Shown here piece by piece: positions 44,481-58,032 of a stretch of 64,000 nucleotides of DNA. This DNA comes from Unio delphinus (lineage: Eukaryota; Mollusca; Bivalvia; Unionida; Unionidae). Position 1 is the first letter of the stretch. Each line of letters starts with the position of its first letter. The notes below the pieces were generated by a model. That model was not told the DNA's origin. It ran no database searches and saw only the letters and a list, made by a program, of their open reading frames with translations. Made by a program: the position numbers and the translations under genes. The stretch is taken from contig JAQISU010000115.1 of assembly GCA_029339505.1 (NCBI GenBank), positions 3,497,001 to 3,561,000 on the forward strand, written 5' to 3'.

Positions 44481-44534
44481 CCCCAGACACGCATAGTATA
44501 GGGTACGGGAAGGGATGAAGTGAAAAATATATAC

Positions 44535-44623
44535 CTGAGAGCACCACTGAAAAGACACGCCACAAAGAGCCCAGGAAGACCAGGGTACTCATGGAGAAGG
44601 TCCATAACAAACACTGGTAACAG
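44535..44623 (-). CDS. SLC5-family cotransporter, coding exon 4 of 10 visible
   Basis: It encodes LLPVFVMDLLHEYPGLPGLF then VACLFSGAL, matching the SLC5 pattern L-x-P-x(4)-M/L-D/E...PGxPGLFVAxxxSGxLS. The exon is 89 bp, with acceptor TTCTTTCAG and donor GTATAT, and its last two bases (AG) form a Ser codon with the next exon. It is separated from exon 3 by about 11.4 kb of intron made largely of tandem repeats. A tRNA-derived SINE ends about 55 bp past the donor. Confidence 0.93.
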
Positions 44624-44866
44624 CTGAAAGAATGTCAACAGGTAAGAAAGTAAGTAAGAATTTGGATTTTCATGGAATTTTTTAAATATTTTTTTAATCA
44701 ATTGATTAGGTAAGAGAGAGCAATTGAAAACATTATTTTGTCTTTGTTGTTAGCTGAAGCACTGTGAAAGAGCTGATGATCGAGAGACCTTTCTGAATGC
44801 GCTGACAAGTCATTGTTTACAGCAAACTTTGTATAATCATTATTCGAAAACGATCAGCAAATAGAA

Positions 44867-45113
44867 GGGGCCTCGAGTGTCCGAGTGATCTCCAGCGCTG
44901 TCCGTTACGGATCACTGCCATCTCACCTGTCTGCGTGGGTTCGAATCTAAGATTCGACTAATGTAGTTATGTAAGAAAGCTTGCGAGTAGCTTCTCGTGG
45001 GTCGGTGGTTCTTTCCGGGGGTTCTTCCGGGTTCTTCCTCCACCAATAATACTGGCCGCCATGTATAGCCTTTCGTGTGCTGAAAAATGGCGCTAAGCCC
45101 TGCAACAACAACA
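44867..45113 (+). mobile_element. SINE family B, complete copy
   Basis: tRNA-like head ('gtccgagtgatctccagcgctg', B box 'gggttcgaatct'), conserved 3' body and (caa)n tail, flanked by an exact 14-bp duplication, ATCAGCAAATAGAA (44,853-44,866 and 45,114-45,127). Confidence 0.9.
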
Positions 45114-46096
45114 ATCAGCAAATAGAACCATAAATTATACACAAAAAACTAAAAAAGGAGGTTTTACAAGCGAAAAACAAAACAAAACGTTATTCTAATA
45201 CAGATAACTTCACATAACGCATGACATCGTTATGTGATAATGTAGGGCAGATATGATAGAACGGTCGGATCAAGCAAAAAATGGATGAGTTAGAAAGAAA
45301 ATCATTTTTAAATGTAGGCAACATACATTTCTTTCGTTTTGAGTATCAAGTCTTCGAAAATCATCCAATCCCTTAATTATTCTTTCGTTGAGTAGGTTAC
45401 AAAGTAGAAAATGTATGTGTGAACAAGTACACGAACCAAAATATTGTTTGCTTCATATTGTTAACACTTTGATGTTTTCTCTTAATTTCAGTTTTTCATT
45501 CGTAGAAAAACAATCCACATGGCGAAAATTTCATATTTTTCCAATTAATGAGATAGAATAATCTTTTTTTAATAATGTTGACAGGAGAGTGACCGCCCAG
45601 GTGAATAAGAGGATAATGTTCATTGAAGTAAAGGTAATATAATTCAGCTATGTTCAAGTTGGAGGGAAAAAAAGACTGATTATATTCCAAAAAGAATTTT
45701 AAAGTCTCTTTGAAATTGGAAGGAGCGATGATGAGAAAGATATTAGAAAGAAAAAAAAATTATATTGAGTTGCATATTATTCCAAAAATTGTCAGCAAAG
45801 GAGAAGCTGAGGATTTGCATTAAAAGTTGAGGTCTGATGATCATGTATGCATATCTAAAGCTGCGCAATAAAATTGTAAAAAAGAAGAAAATATCAGTGT
45901 CTTAGAGTTAACATTATAACGTTCAAAATCAGGAATCATAATACTTGGGAAAAAAAATTAACCACAGTTATTCACAGTGATACACAGGGAAAGAACATTT
46001 GTAAATGCTTCACAAACACTACAATAAATCATTCAGGAATGAACGCTTTGAATCTGTAGATGTGACGTTCACGCGTGTTGCAATATGATGAAAGAA

Positions 46097-46221
<125 letters not shown>

Positions 46222-46539
46222 ATCACCAGTGTCAGATATTAAAGGAACAAAGATAAATTAAAATATGCTATGTGGACGGTGTAGCAATCTTATGAAGCAG
46301 AGATGAAAGTGAATAGAGAACAATACCAAGGCATCGTTACAGATGCTCAGTGAGTGGAATTTCAACCCTTACATTTTGTAGTTTAGACTTAAAATCGGAC
46401 AATTTGATACTGAGGCAAATTGCATAAATTATATTGGTATTCATTTTAGGTCATGCAGATAAAACCGCTTTAAATGGATTTCAGGGGGCAATCCAAAAAG
46501 GAGACTGTGTATCTGAGAGCAATGTGCGGTTTTGGTAGA

Positions 46540-46542
<3 letters not shown>

Positions 46543-46627
<85 letters not shown>
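46543..46627. repeat. (AT)n microsatellite abutting the 40-bp satellite
   Basis: AT run ending where the 'cagtccgagtccc' repeat begins. Confidence 0.95.
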
Positions 46628-46629
<2 letters not shown>

Positions 46630-49600
46630 CAGTCCGAGTCCCTAATATGCTTATAATATTCACAGGTATCAGTCCGAGTCCCTGGTATGCTTATAATATT
46701 CACATGTATCAGTCCGAGTCCCTGGTATGCTTATAATATTCACATGTATCAGTCCGAGTCCCTAATATGCTTATAATATTCACATGTATCAGTCCGAGTC
46801 CCTAATCTGCTTATAATATTCCCAGGTATCAGTCCGAGTCCCTGGTCTGCTTATAATATTCACATGTATCAGTCTGAGTCCCTAATCTGCTTATAATATT
46901 CACAGGTATCAGTCCGAGTCCTTAATATGCTTATAATATTCACAGGTATCAGTCCGAGTCCCTAATCTGCTTATAATATTCACAGGTATCAGTCCGAGTC
47001 CATATTATGCTTATAATATTGACAGGTATCAGTCCGAGTCCCTAATATGCTTATAATATTCACATGCATCAGTCCGAGTCCCTGGTCTGCTTATAATATT
47101 CACAGGTATCAGTCCGAGTCCCTAATATGCTTAACATAGTCACATGTATCAGTCTGAGTCCCGAATCTGCTTATAATATTCACAGGTATCAGTCCGAGTC
47201 CCTAATATGCTTATAATATTTACAGGTATCAGTCCGAGTCCATAATATGCTTATAATATTCACATGTATCAGTCCGAGTCCCTGGTCTGCTTATAATATT
47301 CACATGTATCAGCCCGAGTCCCTAATCTGCTTATAATATTCACAGGTATCAGTCCGAGTCCCAAATCTGCTTATAATATTCACAGGTATCAGTCCGAGTC
47401 CCTAATCTGTCTATAATATTCAAATGTATCAGTCCGAGTCCTTAATCTGCTTATAATATTCACAGGTATCAGTCCGAGTCCCTAATCTGTCTATAATATT
47501 CACATGTATCAGTCCGAGTCCCTAATATGCTTATAATATTCACAGGTATCAGTCCGAGTCCATATTATGCTTATAATATTCACAGGTATCAGTCCGAGTC
47601 CCTAATCTGCTTATAATATTGACAGGTATCAGTCCGAGTCCCTAATATGCTTATAATATTCACATGTATCAGTCCGAGTCCCTGGTCTGCTTATAATATT
47701 CACAGGTATCAGTCCGAGTCCCTAATATGCTTAACATAGTCACATGTATCAGTCCGAGTCCCTAATCTGCTTATAATATTCACAGGTATCAGTCCGAGTC
47801 CCTAATATGCTTATAATATTTACAGGTATCAGTCCGAGTCCCTAATATGCTTATAATATTCACATGTATCAGTCCGAGTCCCTGGTCTGCTTATAATATT
47901 CACATGTATCAGTCCGAGTCCCTAATCTGCTTATAATATTCACAGGTATCAGTCCGAGTCCCTAATCTGCTTATAATATTCACAGGTATCAGTCCGAGTC
48001 CCTAATCTGTCTATAATATTCAAATGTATCAGTCCGAGTCCTTAATCTGCTTATAATATTCACAGGTATCAGTCCGAGTCCCTAATCTGTCTATAATATT
48101 CACATGTATCAGTCCGAGTCCCTAATATGCTTATAATATTCACAGGTATCAGTCCGAGTCCCTAATATGCTTATAATATTCACAGGTATCAGTCCGAGTC
48201 CCTAATCTGCTTATAATATTCACAGGTATCAGTCCGAGTCCCTGGTCTGCTTATAATATTCACATGTATCAGTCTGAGTCCCTAATCTGCTTATAATATT
48301 CACATGTATCAGTCCGAGTCCCTAATCTGCTTATAATATTCACATGTATCAGTCCGAGTCCCTAATCTGCTTATAATATTCACAGGTATCAGTCCGAGTC
48401 CTTAATATGCTTATAATATTCACATGTATCAGTCCGAGTCCCTAATCTGCTTATAATATTCACAGGTATCAGTCCGAGTCCATATTATGCTTATAATATT
48501 CACAGGTATCAGTCCGAGTCCCTAATCTGCTTATAATATTGACAGGTATCAGTCCGAGTCCCTAATATGCTTATAATATTCACATGTATCAGTCTGAGTC
48601 CCTGGTGTGCTTATAATATTCACAGGTATCAGTCCGAGTCCCTAATATGCTTAACATAGTCACATGTATCAGTCCGAGTCCCTAATCTGCTTATAATATT
48701 CACAGGTATCAGTCCGAGTCCCTAATATGTTTATAATATTTACAGGTATCAGTCCGAGTCCCTAATATGCTTATAATATTCACATGTATCAGTCCGAGTT
48801 CCTGGTCTGCTTATAATATTCGCATGTATCAGTCCGAGTCCCTAATCTGCTTATAATATTCACAGGTATCAGTCCGAGTCCCTAATCTGCTTATAATATT
48901 CACAGGTATCAGTCCGAGTCCCTAATCTGTCTATAATATTCAAATGTATCAGTCCGAGTCCTTAATCTGCTTATAATATTCACAGGTATCAGTCCGAGTA
49001 CCTAATCTGTCTATAATATTCACATGTACCAGTCCGAGTCCCTAATATGCTTATAATATTCACAGGTATCAGTCAGAGTCCCTGGTATGCTTATAATATT
49101 CACATGTATCAGTCCGAGTCCCTAATCTGCTTATAATATTCACAGGTATCAGTCCGAGTCCCTAATATGCTTTTAATATTCACAGGTATCAGTCCGAGTC
49201 CCTAATCTGCTTATAATATTCACAGGTATCAGTCCGAGTCCCTGGTCTGCTTATAATATTCACATGTATCAGTCTGAGTCCCTAATCTGCTTATAATATT
49301 CACAGGTATCAGTCCGAGTCCCTAATCTGCTTATAATATTCACAGGAATCAGTCCGAGTCCCTAATCTGCTTATAATATTCACAGGTATCAGTCCAAGTC
49401 CCTAATATGCTTATAATATTCACAGGTATCAGTCCAAGTCCCTAATATGCTTATAATATTCACAGGTATCAGTCCGAGTCCCTAATCTGCTTATAATATT
49501 GACAGGTATCAGTCCAAGTCCCTAATATGCTTATAATATTTACAGGTATCAGTCCGAGTCCCTGGTCTGCTTATAATATTCACAGGTATCAGTCCGAGTC

Positions 49601-50030
49601 CCTAATATGCTTAACATAGTCACATGTATCAGTCCGAGTCCCTAATCTGCTTATAATATTCACATGTATCAGTCCGAGTCCCTAATATGTTTATAATATT
49701 CACATGTATCAGTCCGAGTCCCTGGTCTGCTTATAATATTCACATGTATCAGTCCGAGTCCCTAATCTGCTTATAATATTCACAGGTATCAGTCCGAGTC
49801 CCAAATCTGCTTATAATATTCACAGGTATCAGTCCGAGTCCCTAATCTGTCTATAATATTCAAATGTATCAGTCCGAGTCCTTAATCTGCTTATAATATT
49901 CACAGGTATCAGTCCGAGTCCCTAATCTGTCTATAATATTCACATGTATCAGTCCGAGTCCCTAATCTGCTTATAATATTCACAGGTATCAGTCCGAGTC
50001 CCTGGTCTGCTTATACTAGCCACATAGATC
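46628..50030. repeat. 40-bp satellite (~85 copies) with higher-order structure
   Basis: Unit 'tatcagtccgagtccctaat' plus 'ctgcttataatattcacagg', with recurrent variants (aatctg, aatatg, ggtctg; cacagg, cacatg). Rare variants such as 'ttaacatagt' (47,131; 47,731; 48,651; 49,611) recur at 600, 920 and 960 bp, showing larger block duplications. It decays at the right edge (50,010-50,110). Confidence 0.96.
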
Positions 50031-50439
50031 TGTCCGAGTCTCGTAGTTTCCTATTAGAGTCACATGTTTCAGACAGTCTCTAGTTTGCGTATAAGATTCC
50101 CACGTGTAAGTCAAGTGTCTTGTCTATTGTTCGAATAAGTTGGAATTTATTTTCGGTCTACACTTTCACGAATTTAATATATTACTTATAGTTCCACTGT
50201 TATTCTAGGTGTATATAGAATTATGGAACCAACTTTAGAAAGTTATTATACTTTCTGAAAGTCCTCATGTACTCAGTTGTTTGTAATACTTTGTGCCATG
50301 CCAGCAAATTAAATAATTTCAATTAAATAATTTCAAGAGTAACAAGCCATTAGGACAGCTGTGAAATGACGCAGAGCATGATGCGCTACTAAACTTTGGT
50401 TTTAATGCAATCAGACCTGATTATGGTCATTTCTCAGGT

Positions 50440-51660
50440 GGAAACCTAATATAGATCTGGATTCCTACTTCTGAATTGGAAGCATCAGCTGGAATTGGAA
50501 TCCTTTTTCTGAGATAGAAGCATGTTATAATTCTATTCATGAGCTGGGAACACAGTTTATCGTTGAAATCATATTCCTGCGCTGGAAACACAGTTTAGCA
50601 TTGAAATCCTAGTCATGAGATGGGAACAGTTTAGCACTGAAATTCTATTCATGAGATAGGAACAATTTAGCATTGAAATTGTATTCCTGAGATTGGAACA
50701 CAGTTTAGCATTGAAATTCTATTTCTGATATGAGAACATAGTTTAGCATTGAAATCCTATTGCTGAAATGGAAACATAAATTAGGATTGGATTGAAATCA
50801 CATTCCCAAGATGGGAACATAGTTTAGCATTGAAATTCTATTCATGAGATAGGAACAGTTTAGCACTGAAATTCTTCTATTCATGAGATAGGAACAATTT
50901 AGCATTGAAATTGTATTCCTGAGATGGGAACACAGTTTAGCATTGAAATTCTATTCATGAGATAGGAACAGTTTAGCATTGACATTGAATTCCTGAGATG
51001 GGAACACAGTTTAGCATTGAAATTCTATTCCTGATATGAGAACATGGTTTAGCATTGAAATCGTATTCCTGCGATGATAACATAGTTTATCATTGAAATC
51101 CTATTGCTGAGATGGAAACATAAATTAGGATTATATTAAAATCACATTCCCAAGATGGGAACATAGTTTAGCATTGAAATCCTATTCCTGAGATGGGGAC
51201 ATAGTTTAACATTGAAATCCTATTCCTGAGATGGGGACATAGTTAGCTTTGACATACTATTGCTGGGATCGGAACATTGTTTAACACTGAAATCATATTC
51301 CTGAGATTAAATCAGAGGCGTAGCTGGGGGGGGGGGGGGGGGGGCAGGGGGGTACATATGTCCCCGGGCGCCATACTAGCGGGGGCGCCAAAATGGGCTT
51401 TGAAATAGGTTGTAACGGGTAACGGTGATTTTATTGATGAAAATAATAGGTTTCAGAGTTGAGGTGGGGGAGGTGATGAATATTGTCCCTGGGCGCCAAA
51501 CACTCTAGCTACGCCTCTGGATTAAATAATCAAACATTGGAATCCTACTTCTGATGTGGAAACATGTTCGAATTGGAATTCTAATTTTGATGTGAAAACA
51601 TATGTTAGAATTGGATTTTTACTTGATTAAGCCAAAACCTGTTTAAGACTATTACAAATT
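50440..51660. repeat. ~38-bp degenerate minisatellite, split by a MITE
   Basis: Unit near 'aacatagtttagcattgaaa' plus 'tcctattcctgagatggg'. Copies vary in length, resume after the MITE at 51,528 and fade by about 51,640. Confidence 0.88.
51313..51519. mobile_element. hAT-type MITE, copy 2, inserted in a minisatellite
   Basis: 207 bp with ends CAGAGGCGTAGCT.../...AGCTACGCCTCTG and a perfect 8-bp duplication GATTAAAT (51,305-51,312 and 51,520-51,527). The first 70 bp (G-run, 'gtacatatgtccccgggcgcc') are close to the copy at 7,786. It splits the 38-bp-type tandem array that runs on both sides. Confidence 0.93.
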
Positions 51661-51934
51661 TCCATTTTTTAAGCGATGAAAAACGTTTATGACAAGTTTT
51701 AAAAAAAAGTGTTATGGAGAGATTTTAGCATTCGAAGAATGTATATAATTGTTTTCAAATGGTATATAACACGTTGATCAATGTGATCGATGACCGAATG
51801 TCTCATTCATTAGAACATATAACTGATTAATAGTGTACCGCTTGAGAAGGACAAAGACATTTTTCAAAGCCTAAAATATATAACAGCTGTGTTTAGAAGA
51901 GTATCAACCAGAATCTTAAACATCAGACCGAACT

Positions 51935-53425
51935 AAAGTAATTAATTAGCAATAATTAAAAGGCATTTAGAAAGAAATTTTAAGTAATTAATTAGCAATA
52001 GTTAAAAAGCATTTAGAAAGACATTTAAAGTAATTAATTATCAAACATTTAAAGGAATTTATAAACAAGTTTTAAGTAATTAATTAGCAAAAATTAAAAA
52101 GCATTTAGAAAGAAATTTTAAGTAATTAACTAGCAAATATTTAAAGGCATTTAGAAAGATATTAAAATTAATTAATTATCAATAATTAAAAGCATTTAGA
52201 AAGATGTTTAAAGTAATTAATTAGCAATAATTAAAAAGCATTTAGAAAAGCATTTAAAGTAATTAATTAGCAAACATTTAAAGGAATTTATAAACAAGTT
52301 TTAAGTAATTAATTAGCAAAAATTAAAAAGCATTTAGAAAAGCATTTAAAGTAATTAATAAGCAATAATTAAAATGCATTTAGAAAAACATTTAAAGTAA
52401 TTAATTAGCAAACATTTAAAGGAATTTATAAACAAGTTTTAAGTAATTAATTAGCAAAAACTAAAAAGCATTTAGAAAGAAATTTTAAGTAATTAACTAG
52501 CAAATATTTAAAGGCATTTAGAAAGATATTAAAATTAATTAATTATCAATAATTAAAAGGCATTTAGAAAGATATTAAAAGTAATTAATTATCAATAATT
52601 AAAAAGCATTTAGAAAGACGTTTAAAGTAATTAATTAGCAATAATTAAAACACATTTAGAAAGACGTTTAAAGTAATTCATTAGCAATAATTAAAAAGCA
52701 TTTAGAAAGATATTAAAAGTAATTAATTATCAATAATTAAAAAGCATTTAGAAAGATATTAAAAGTAATTAATTATCAATAATTAAAAAGCATTTAGAAA
52801 GACGTTTAAAGTAATTAATTAGCAATAATTAAAAGGCATTTAGAAAGATATTAAAAGTAATTAATTATCAATAATTAAAAAGCATTTAGAAAGACGTTTA
52901 AAGACGTTTAAAGTAATTAATTAGCAATAATTAAAAAGCATTTAGAAAGACGTTTAAAGTAATTAATTATCAATAATTAAAAAGCATTTAGAAAAACATT
53001 TAAAGTAATTAATTAGCAATAATTAAAAAGCATTTAGAAAAACATTTAAAGTAATTAATTAGCAATAATTATAAGACATTTAGAAAGACGTTTAAAGTAA
53101 TTCATTAGCAATAATTAAAAAGCATTTAGAAAGATATTAAAATTAATTAATTATCAATAATTAAAAAGCATTTAGAAAAACATTTAAAGTAATTAATTAG
53201 CAATAATTAAAAAGCATTTAGAAAGATATTAAAATTAATTAATTATCAATAATTAAAAAGCATTTAGAAAGATATTAAAAGTAATTAATTATCAATAATT
53301 AAAAAGCATTTAGAAAGACGTTTAAAGTAATTAATTAGCAATAATTAAAAGACATTTAGAAAGACAATTTAAGTAATTAATTAGCAACAAGTTAGAGGCT
53401 TTTAGAAAAACATTTTAAGTTGGCA
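51935..53425. repeat. ~46-bp minisatellite (~32 copies)
   Basis: Unit near 'aattaaaaagcatttagaaa' plus 'gacgtttaaagtaattaatt' plus 'agcaat', with several alternating subtypes (acgttta, atattaaa, acatttaa). Confidence 0.93.
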
Positions 53426-54301
53426 TTTGCAGTGAATAGTTATGGAACTTGTGTTGTCAGACGGGACTGCAAGTTTTTAATACAAAAAATGTATTAATAA
53501 TCACAACTCCTGATAACAATGATGATTATAACGATTTTAACTAGTGATATCTCATTGTGAAATGTATGCTGATGAAAATCTTGTGGCGGTAAAATTGGGA
53601 AATTCCTTTGGTATACCATCTTGGCTGCATAAGAACATTATAGTAATATTCATATAACACGTTCGTTTGAATTATTGCTTTTTCCACGTGTAAATAATGT
53701 AATCCATTACAATGTTAATGATTTTATTAGAGGCAGGAGAATTATAAACAACGTTGACTTAATACCTTGGTTAATATAAAACTAAACCAGTATCAAACAT
53801 TTGACACCTTCATTACGCAGTATTACTCTCGATTGTAAAGAGAATTTAACTTGATGAGTAGGCTGCTGACAAAATGAGAGCATTTGGCTTAAAGGGTTAA
53901 CCGTGGAGTAGAACCAGTGCGTGTGACGTAAAGGGTTACCCGTGGAGTAAATATAAATAACTGAACTTAAATGGTAAACGTGGAGTAAATTGTGTTAATT
54001 TGAGTAAATTCAGAGCATTTGACTTAAAGGAAAACTGGAATAAACTCAAAGCATTTTGCTTAAAGGTTAAGCTGTACCAATATGTTGTCTCTCTATAAAC
54101 ACGTTCAATGCTATGACAGACTAAACAGCTTCGATTTATCGTGGTTTATAAGGTGCCATTTGTTCACTAATTTATTTTATTTACTTATGAATAACCTGGT
54201 GATTTGTATAAGATTTAGGTGTCAGGAATACATGCAAACGAATATATCTTTTATATTTACCGTTGCATTGATGACGTAGTTTCAATCGCCAAACGTGAAG
54301 A

Positions 54302-56042
54302 TGATTTGTGCTTAATACACAATAGACTTACTGTAATTAATACACAATAGACTTACTGTAATTAATACACTATAGACTTAGTGTAATTAATACACAATAG
54401 ACTTACTGTAATTAATACACTACAGACTTACTGTAATTAATACACTATAGACTTACTGTAATTAATACACTATAGACTTAGTGTAATTAATACACAATAG
54501 GCTTACTGTAATTAATAAACTATAGACTTAATGTAATTAATACACAATAGACTTACTGTAATTAATACACTATAGACTTACTGTAATTAATACACTATAG
54601 ATTTAGTGTAATTAATACACAATAGACTTACTGTAATTAATACACTATAGACTTAGTGTAATTAATACATAATAGACTTACTGTAATTAATACACTATAG
54701 ACTTAGTCTAATTAAGACACAATATAATTACTGTAATTAATATACTATAGACTTAGTGTAATTAATACACTATAGACTTAGTGTAATTAATACATTATAG
54801 ACATAGTGTAATTAATACACAACAGACTTAATGTAATGAATACACAATAGGCTTACTGTAATTATTAGACTATAGACTTACTGTAATTAATACACTATAG
54901 ACTTACTGTAATTAATACACTATAGACTTAGTGTAATTAATATACTATAGACTTAGTGTAATTAATACACTATAGACTTAGTGTAATTAAGACACAATTG
55001 ACTTACTGTAATTAATACACAAAAGACTTACTGTAATTAATACACAATAGACTACTGTAATTAATATACAATAGACTTACTGTAATTAATACACTATAGA
55101 CATAGTGTAATTAATACACTATAGACTTAGTGTAATTAATACACTATAGACTTACTGTAATTAATACACTATAGACTTAGTGTAATTAATACACAATAGA
55201 CTTAGTGTAATTAATACACAATAGACTTACTGTAATTAATACACAAAAGACTTAGTGTAATTAATACACTATAGACTTAGTGTAATTAATACACTATAGA
55301 CTTACTGTAATTAATACACTATAGACTTAGTGTAATTAATACTCAATAGACTTAGTGTAATTAATACACTATAGACTTAGTGTAATTAATACACTATAGA
55401 CTTATTGTAATTAATACACAATAGACTTACTGTAATTAATACACAATAGACTACTGCAATTAATACACAATAGACTTACTGTAATTAATACACTATAGAC
55501 TTAGTGTAATTAATACACAATAGACTTACTGTAATTAATACACTATAGACTTAGTGTAATTAATACACTATAGACTTACTGTAATTAATACACTATAGAA
55601 TTAGTGTAATTAATACACAATAGACTTACTGTAATTAATATACTATAGACTTAGTGTAATTAATACACTATAGACTTAGTGTAATTAATGCACAATTGAC
55701 TTACTGTAATTAATACACAAAAGACTTACTGTAATTAATACACAATAGACTACTGCAATTAATACACAATATACTTACTGTAATTAATACACTATAGACT
55801 TACTGTAATTAATACACTATAGACTTACTGTAATTAATACACAATAGACTTAGTGTATTTAATACACTATAGACTTAGTGTAATTAATACACTATAGACT
55901 TAGTGTAATTAATACACAAGAGACTTAGTGTAATTAATACACAATAGACTTACTGTAATTAATACACTATAGATTTAGTGTAATTAATACACTATAGACT
56001 AAATGTAATTAATACACTATAGACTTAGTGTAATTAATATAT
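54302..56042. repeat. 25-bp minisatellite (~69 copies) next to SLC5 exon 3
   Basis: Unit 'taatacactatagacttagtgtaat', with the variants acaatag/actatag and cttactg/cttagtg mixed along the array. It ends about 25 bp before the exon's donor. Confidence 0.95.
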
Positions 56043-56066
56043 ATAAAATATGACTGAAAAACAAAC

Positions 56067-56202
56067 CTGGTTAGGGTTGCCTGCTCTTTTCGACCCAGTC
56101 AGTGGGTCACATCCTTCGGCGTAATACGAGAACATTACAACGCCTGTCAGGCAGCACAGGGAAATAAGAAGGAACATACCGGGTACGTTCAGCAGAAGAG
56201 CC
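56067..56202 (-). CDS. SLC5-family cotransporter, coding exon 3 of 10 visible
   Basis: It encodes ALLLNVPGMFLLISLCCLTG, then a helix end and the motif YYAEGCDPLT. The Y-x(3)-C-D-P motif is a landmark of SLC5A8/SLC5A6-type transporters in the extracellular loop after this helix. The exon is 136 bp (one base plus 45 codons), has a TTTGTAG acceptor and a GTTTGT donor, and ends in phase 0 at N-P-N-Q. A 1.7-kb 25-bp minisatellite ends only about 30 bp downstream of the donor. Confidence 0.92.
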
Positions 56203-56331
56203 CTACAAAGAAAGATTTAGTTCACTTTTGAAAGCAAAGCAAAAATTGAGAAAAATGACATATTTCTTAGTTATTCACATTATATTCTGCAATATAAAAG
56301 ACTATATTTTGTCTTAGAATGATAATTTGTG

Positions 56332-56333
<2 letters not shown>

Positions 56334-56412
<79 letters not shown>
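56334..56412. repeat. (AT)n microsatellite
   Basis: AT run about 130 bp from the acceptor side of SLC5 exon 3. Confidence 0.95.
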
Positions 56413-56416
<4 letters not shown>

Positions 56417-57429
56417 TATATAATTTAAAAGATCTGAGACGAAGATGATTCAGTTTAACAGCAATATAAAATTTGCCGATACCTTTTTGATTTGATTCAA
56501 TTGATTTATGTGAGCGCGGTTACTTCCACATTAGGATGTTGATTCTCTTTAATTCTGCTGTTTTGATCCATTGGAAGATGCAATTTGCAAACTGAAAGAT
56601 TAAATGTCAAGAGCTTAATCTTTTCCAAACAATTAGGTTTTTCAGTTCTGTACGAGATTGTTACACTATTTCAGGAGATAAAGAAGAAATCCTGCAACTG
56701 ATCATTGCTTCGAAAGTTTACGTTTAAGCCACAATCACACATTTTGTCAGGAAGCTAATTCAAGTGTTTTGACTTTAATTTGAAAGTATTTGGGGATTAT
56801 CATTTTTTGCAAAATTCGAACATTTTCTTCCTCTCGTGATGTTATAAATAATGGCTTGACTATCAACTGTTGTGGGTATTTTTTTAAAAATGTATTACAA
56901 ATTGTCTACAAGTAACAAGTTACGCATTTAGGTTACATCAATTCTGTGTGGAAAACGTTTGGTTAAAATCTATGATTTTGAAAAAGGCATAATATATAAA
57001 TAGTATAAGACTAATTGTATACACTAACTATACTGCATTTAGTGGCAATTACTATCATTACTTATGCTTCTGATGCTCAGAAGGAACAACCTTCAGTTTT
57101 TGTAACCAGAGATCTGAGCAAACCAATACTAGATTTCGGTGAATAATCTGAGATCAATATTTAATAACCAGAGATTACACTGTCATAATATTATACAACA
57201 TTATCTATTCAAGATGTATAACACTCAGTGTTATTTACTATTATTACAGTTGACGCTCTGAAGGGATACAATCTACAGATTTTCAAATTAGAGACATCAA
57301 TTTACTAATCAAATGGCACTGTTTGTCTGAGATCAAGCTATCAGTAAATCGAGATAAATAATTTTAAACCATTGCGCACTGTCTCCCTTCGGAGTTTCTT
57401 TACATTAGATTTCCTTAAAAAATACCTAC

Positions 57430-57570
57430 ACTTTTGCCTGTCTCAGAGATCGTGCCGAAGAAAACCGCTGAACCATTTGTTGATCCACCGTGTAAGGCGG
57501 AAGCCAGACAAAGTATATTCCTATTACCAGGGACCAGAACGTGTGTCGCACATGCGGATCCGGGTCAAAA
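57430..57570 (-). CDS. SLC5-family cotransporter, coding exon 2 of 10 visible
   Basis: The exon completes an Asn codon from the previous exon and then reads FDPDPHVRHTFWSLVIGIYF, followed by a W-x(3)-Y-x(2)-Q-x(2)-VQR block. That H-T-F-W...Q-x-x-V-Q-R pattern is highly conserved in SLC5 proteins and covers one transmembrane helix and the loop after it. The acceptor is TTTTCAAAG. The donor is GTAGGT at 57,429-57,424: the upstream GT two bases earlier would break the frame of the next exon, while the chosen donor gives a split Val codon. The exon is 141 bp, phase 2 in and phase 2 out. Confidence 0.92.
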
Positions 57571-57721
57571 CTTTGAAAATAAAATACAAAATGGCGCTCA
57601 TTGATATTATCGATCGTTTTAATAAATGAAGAAGATTCCTTATTGAGTATTAACCGATTGGAAACTAAGACATATTCAAAACCCAAAACGCGGTATCGAC
57701 ACACATTAAACAATATGCAAT

Positions 57722-57796
57722 ATAAATCAATATTTCAAGTATCAATATTTCAAGTATCAATATTTCAAGTATCAATATTTCAAGTATCAATATTTT
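57722..57796. repeat. 15-bp tandem repeat (5 copies)
   Basis: Unit 'caagtatcaatattt'. A plus-strand 75-codon frame across it is not a gene. Confidence 0.93.
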
Positions 57797-57969
57797 CAAA
57801 TCACGCAGTACAATTAAAAATGCAATAGGATGAATCGTAATTAATTTTAGACGTAAGCGACAAAATATGAATTATTATGATTCCTAAATATGTTTCAATA
57901 CTTTAATTGATTAAACTATGAATCTAGAGAAGACAAATAAATCTCATGCATTCTTTATTAACACGGACA

Positions 57970-57971
57970 CA

Positions 57972-58029
<58 letters not shown>

Positions 58030-58032
58030 CAC
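57970..58032. repeat. (CA)n microsatellite
   Basis: About 60 bp of CA. Confidence 0.95.

Noticed and set aside
46628..50030. CRISPR-like array of 40-bp repeats
   Set aside because: There are no unique spacers: the whole 40 bp is repeated. The context is a eukaryotic intron, so it is a satellite.
57421..57431. Earlier donor (AAAA|GTGTAG) for SLC5 exon 2
   Set aside because: Using it would put exon 3 out of frame. The GTAGGT donor two bases on restores the V-A-L-L-L-N frame.
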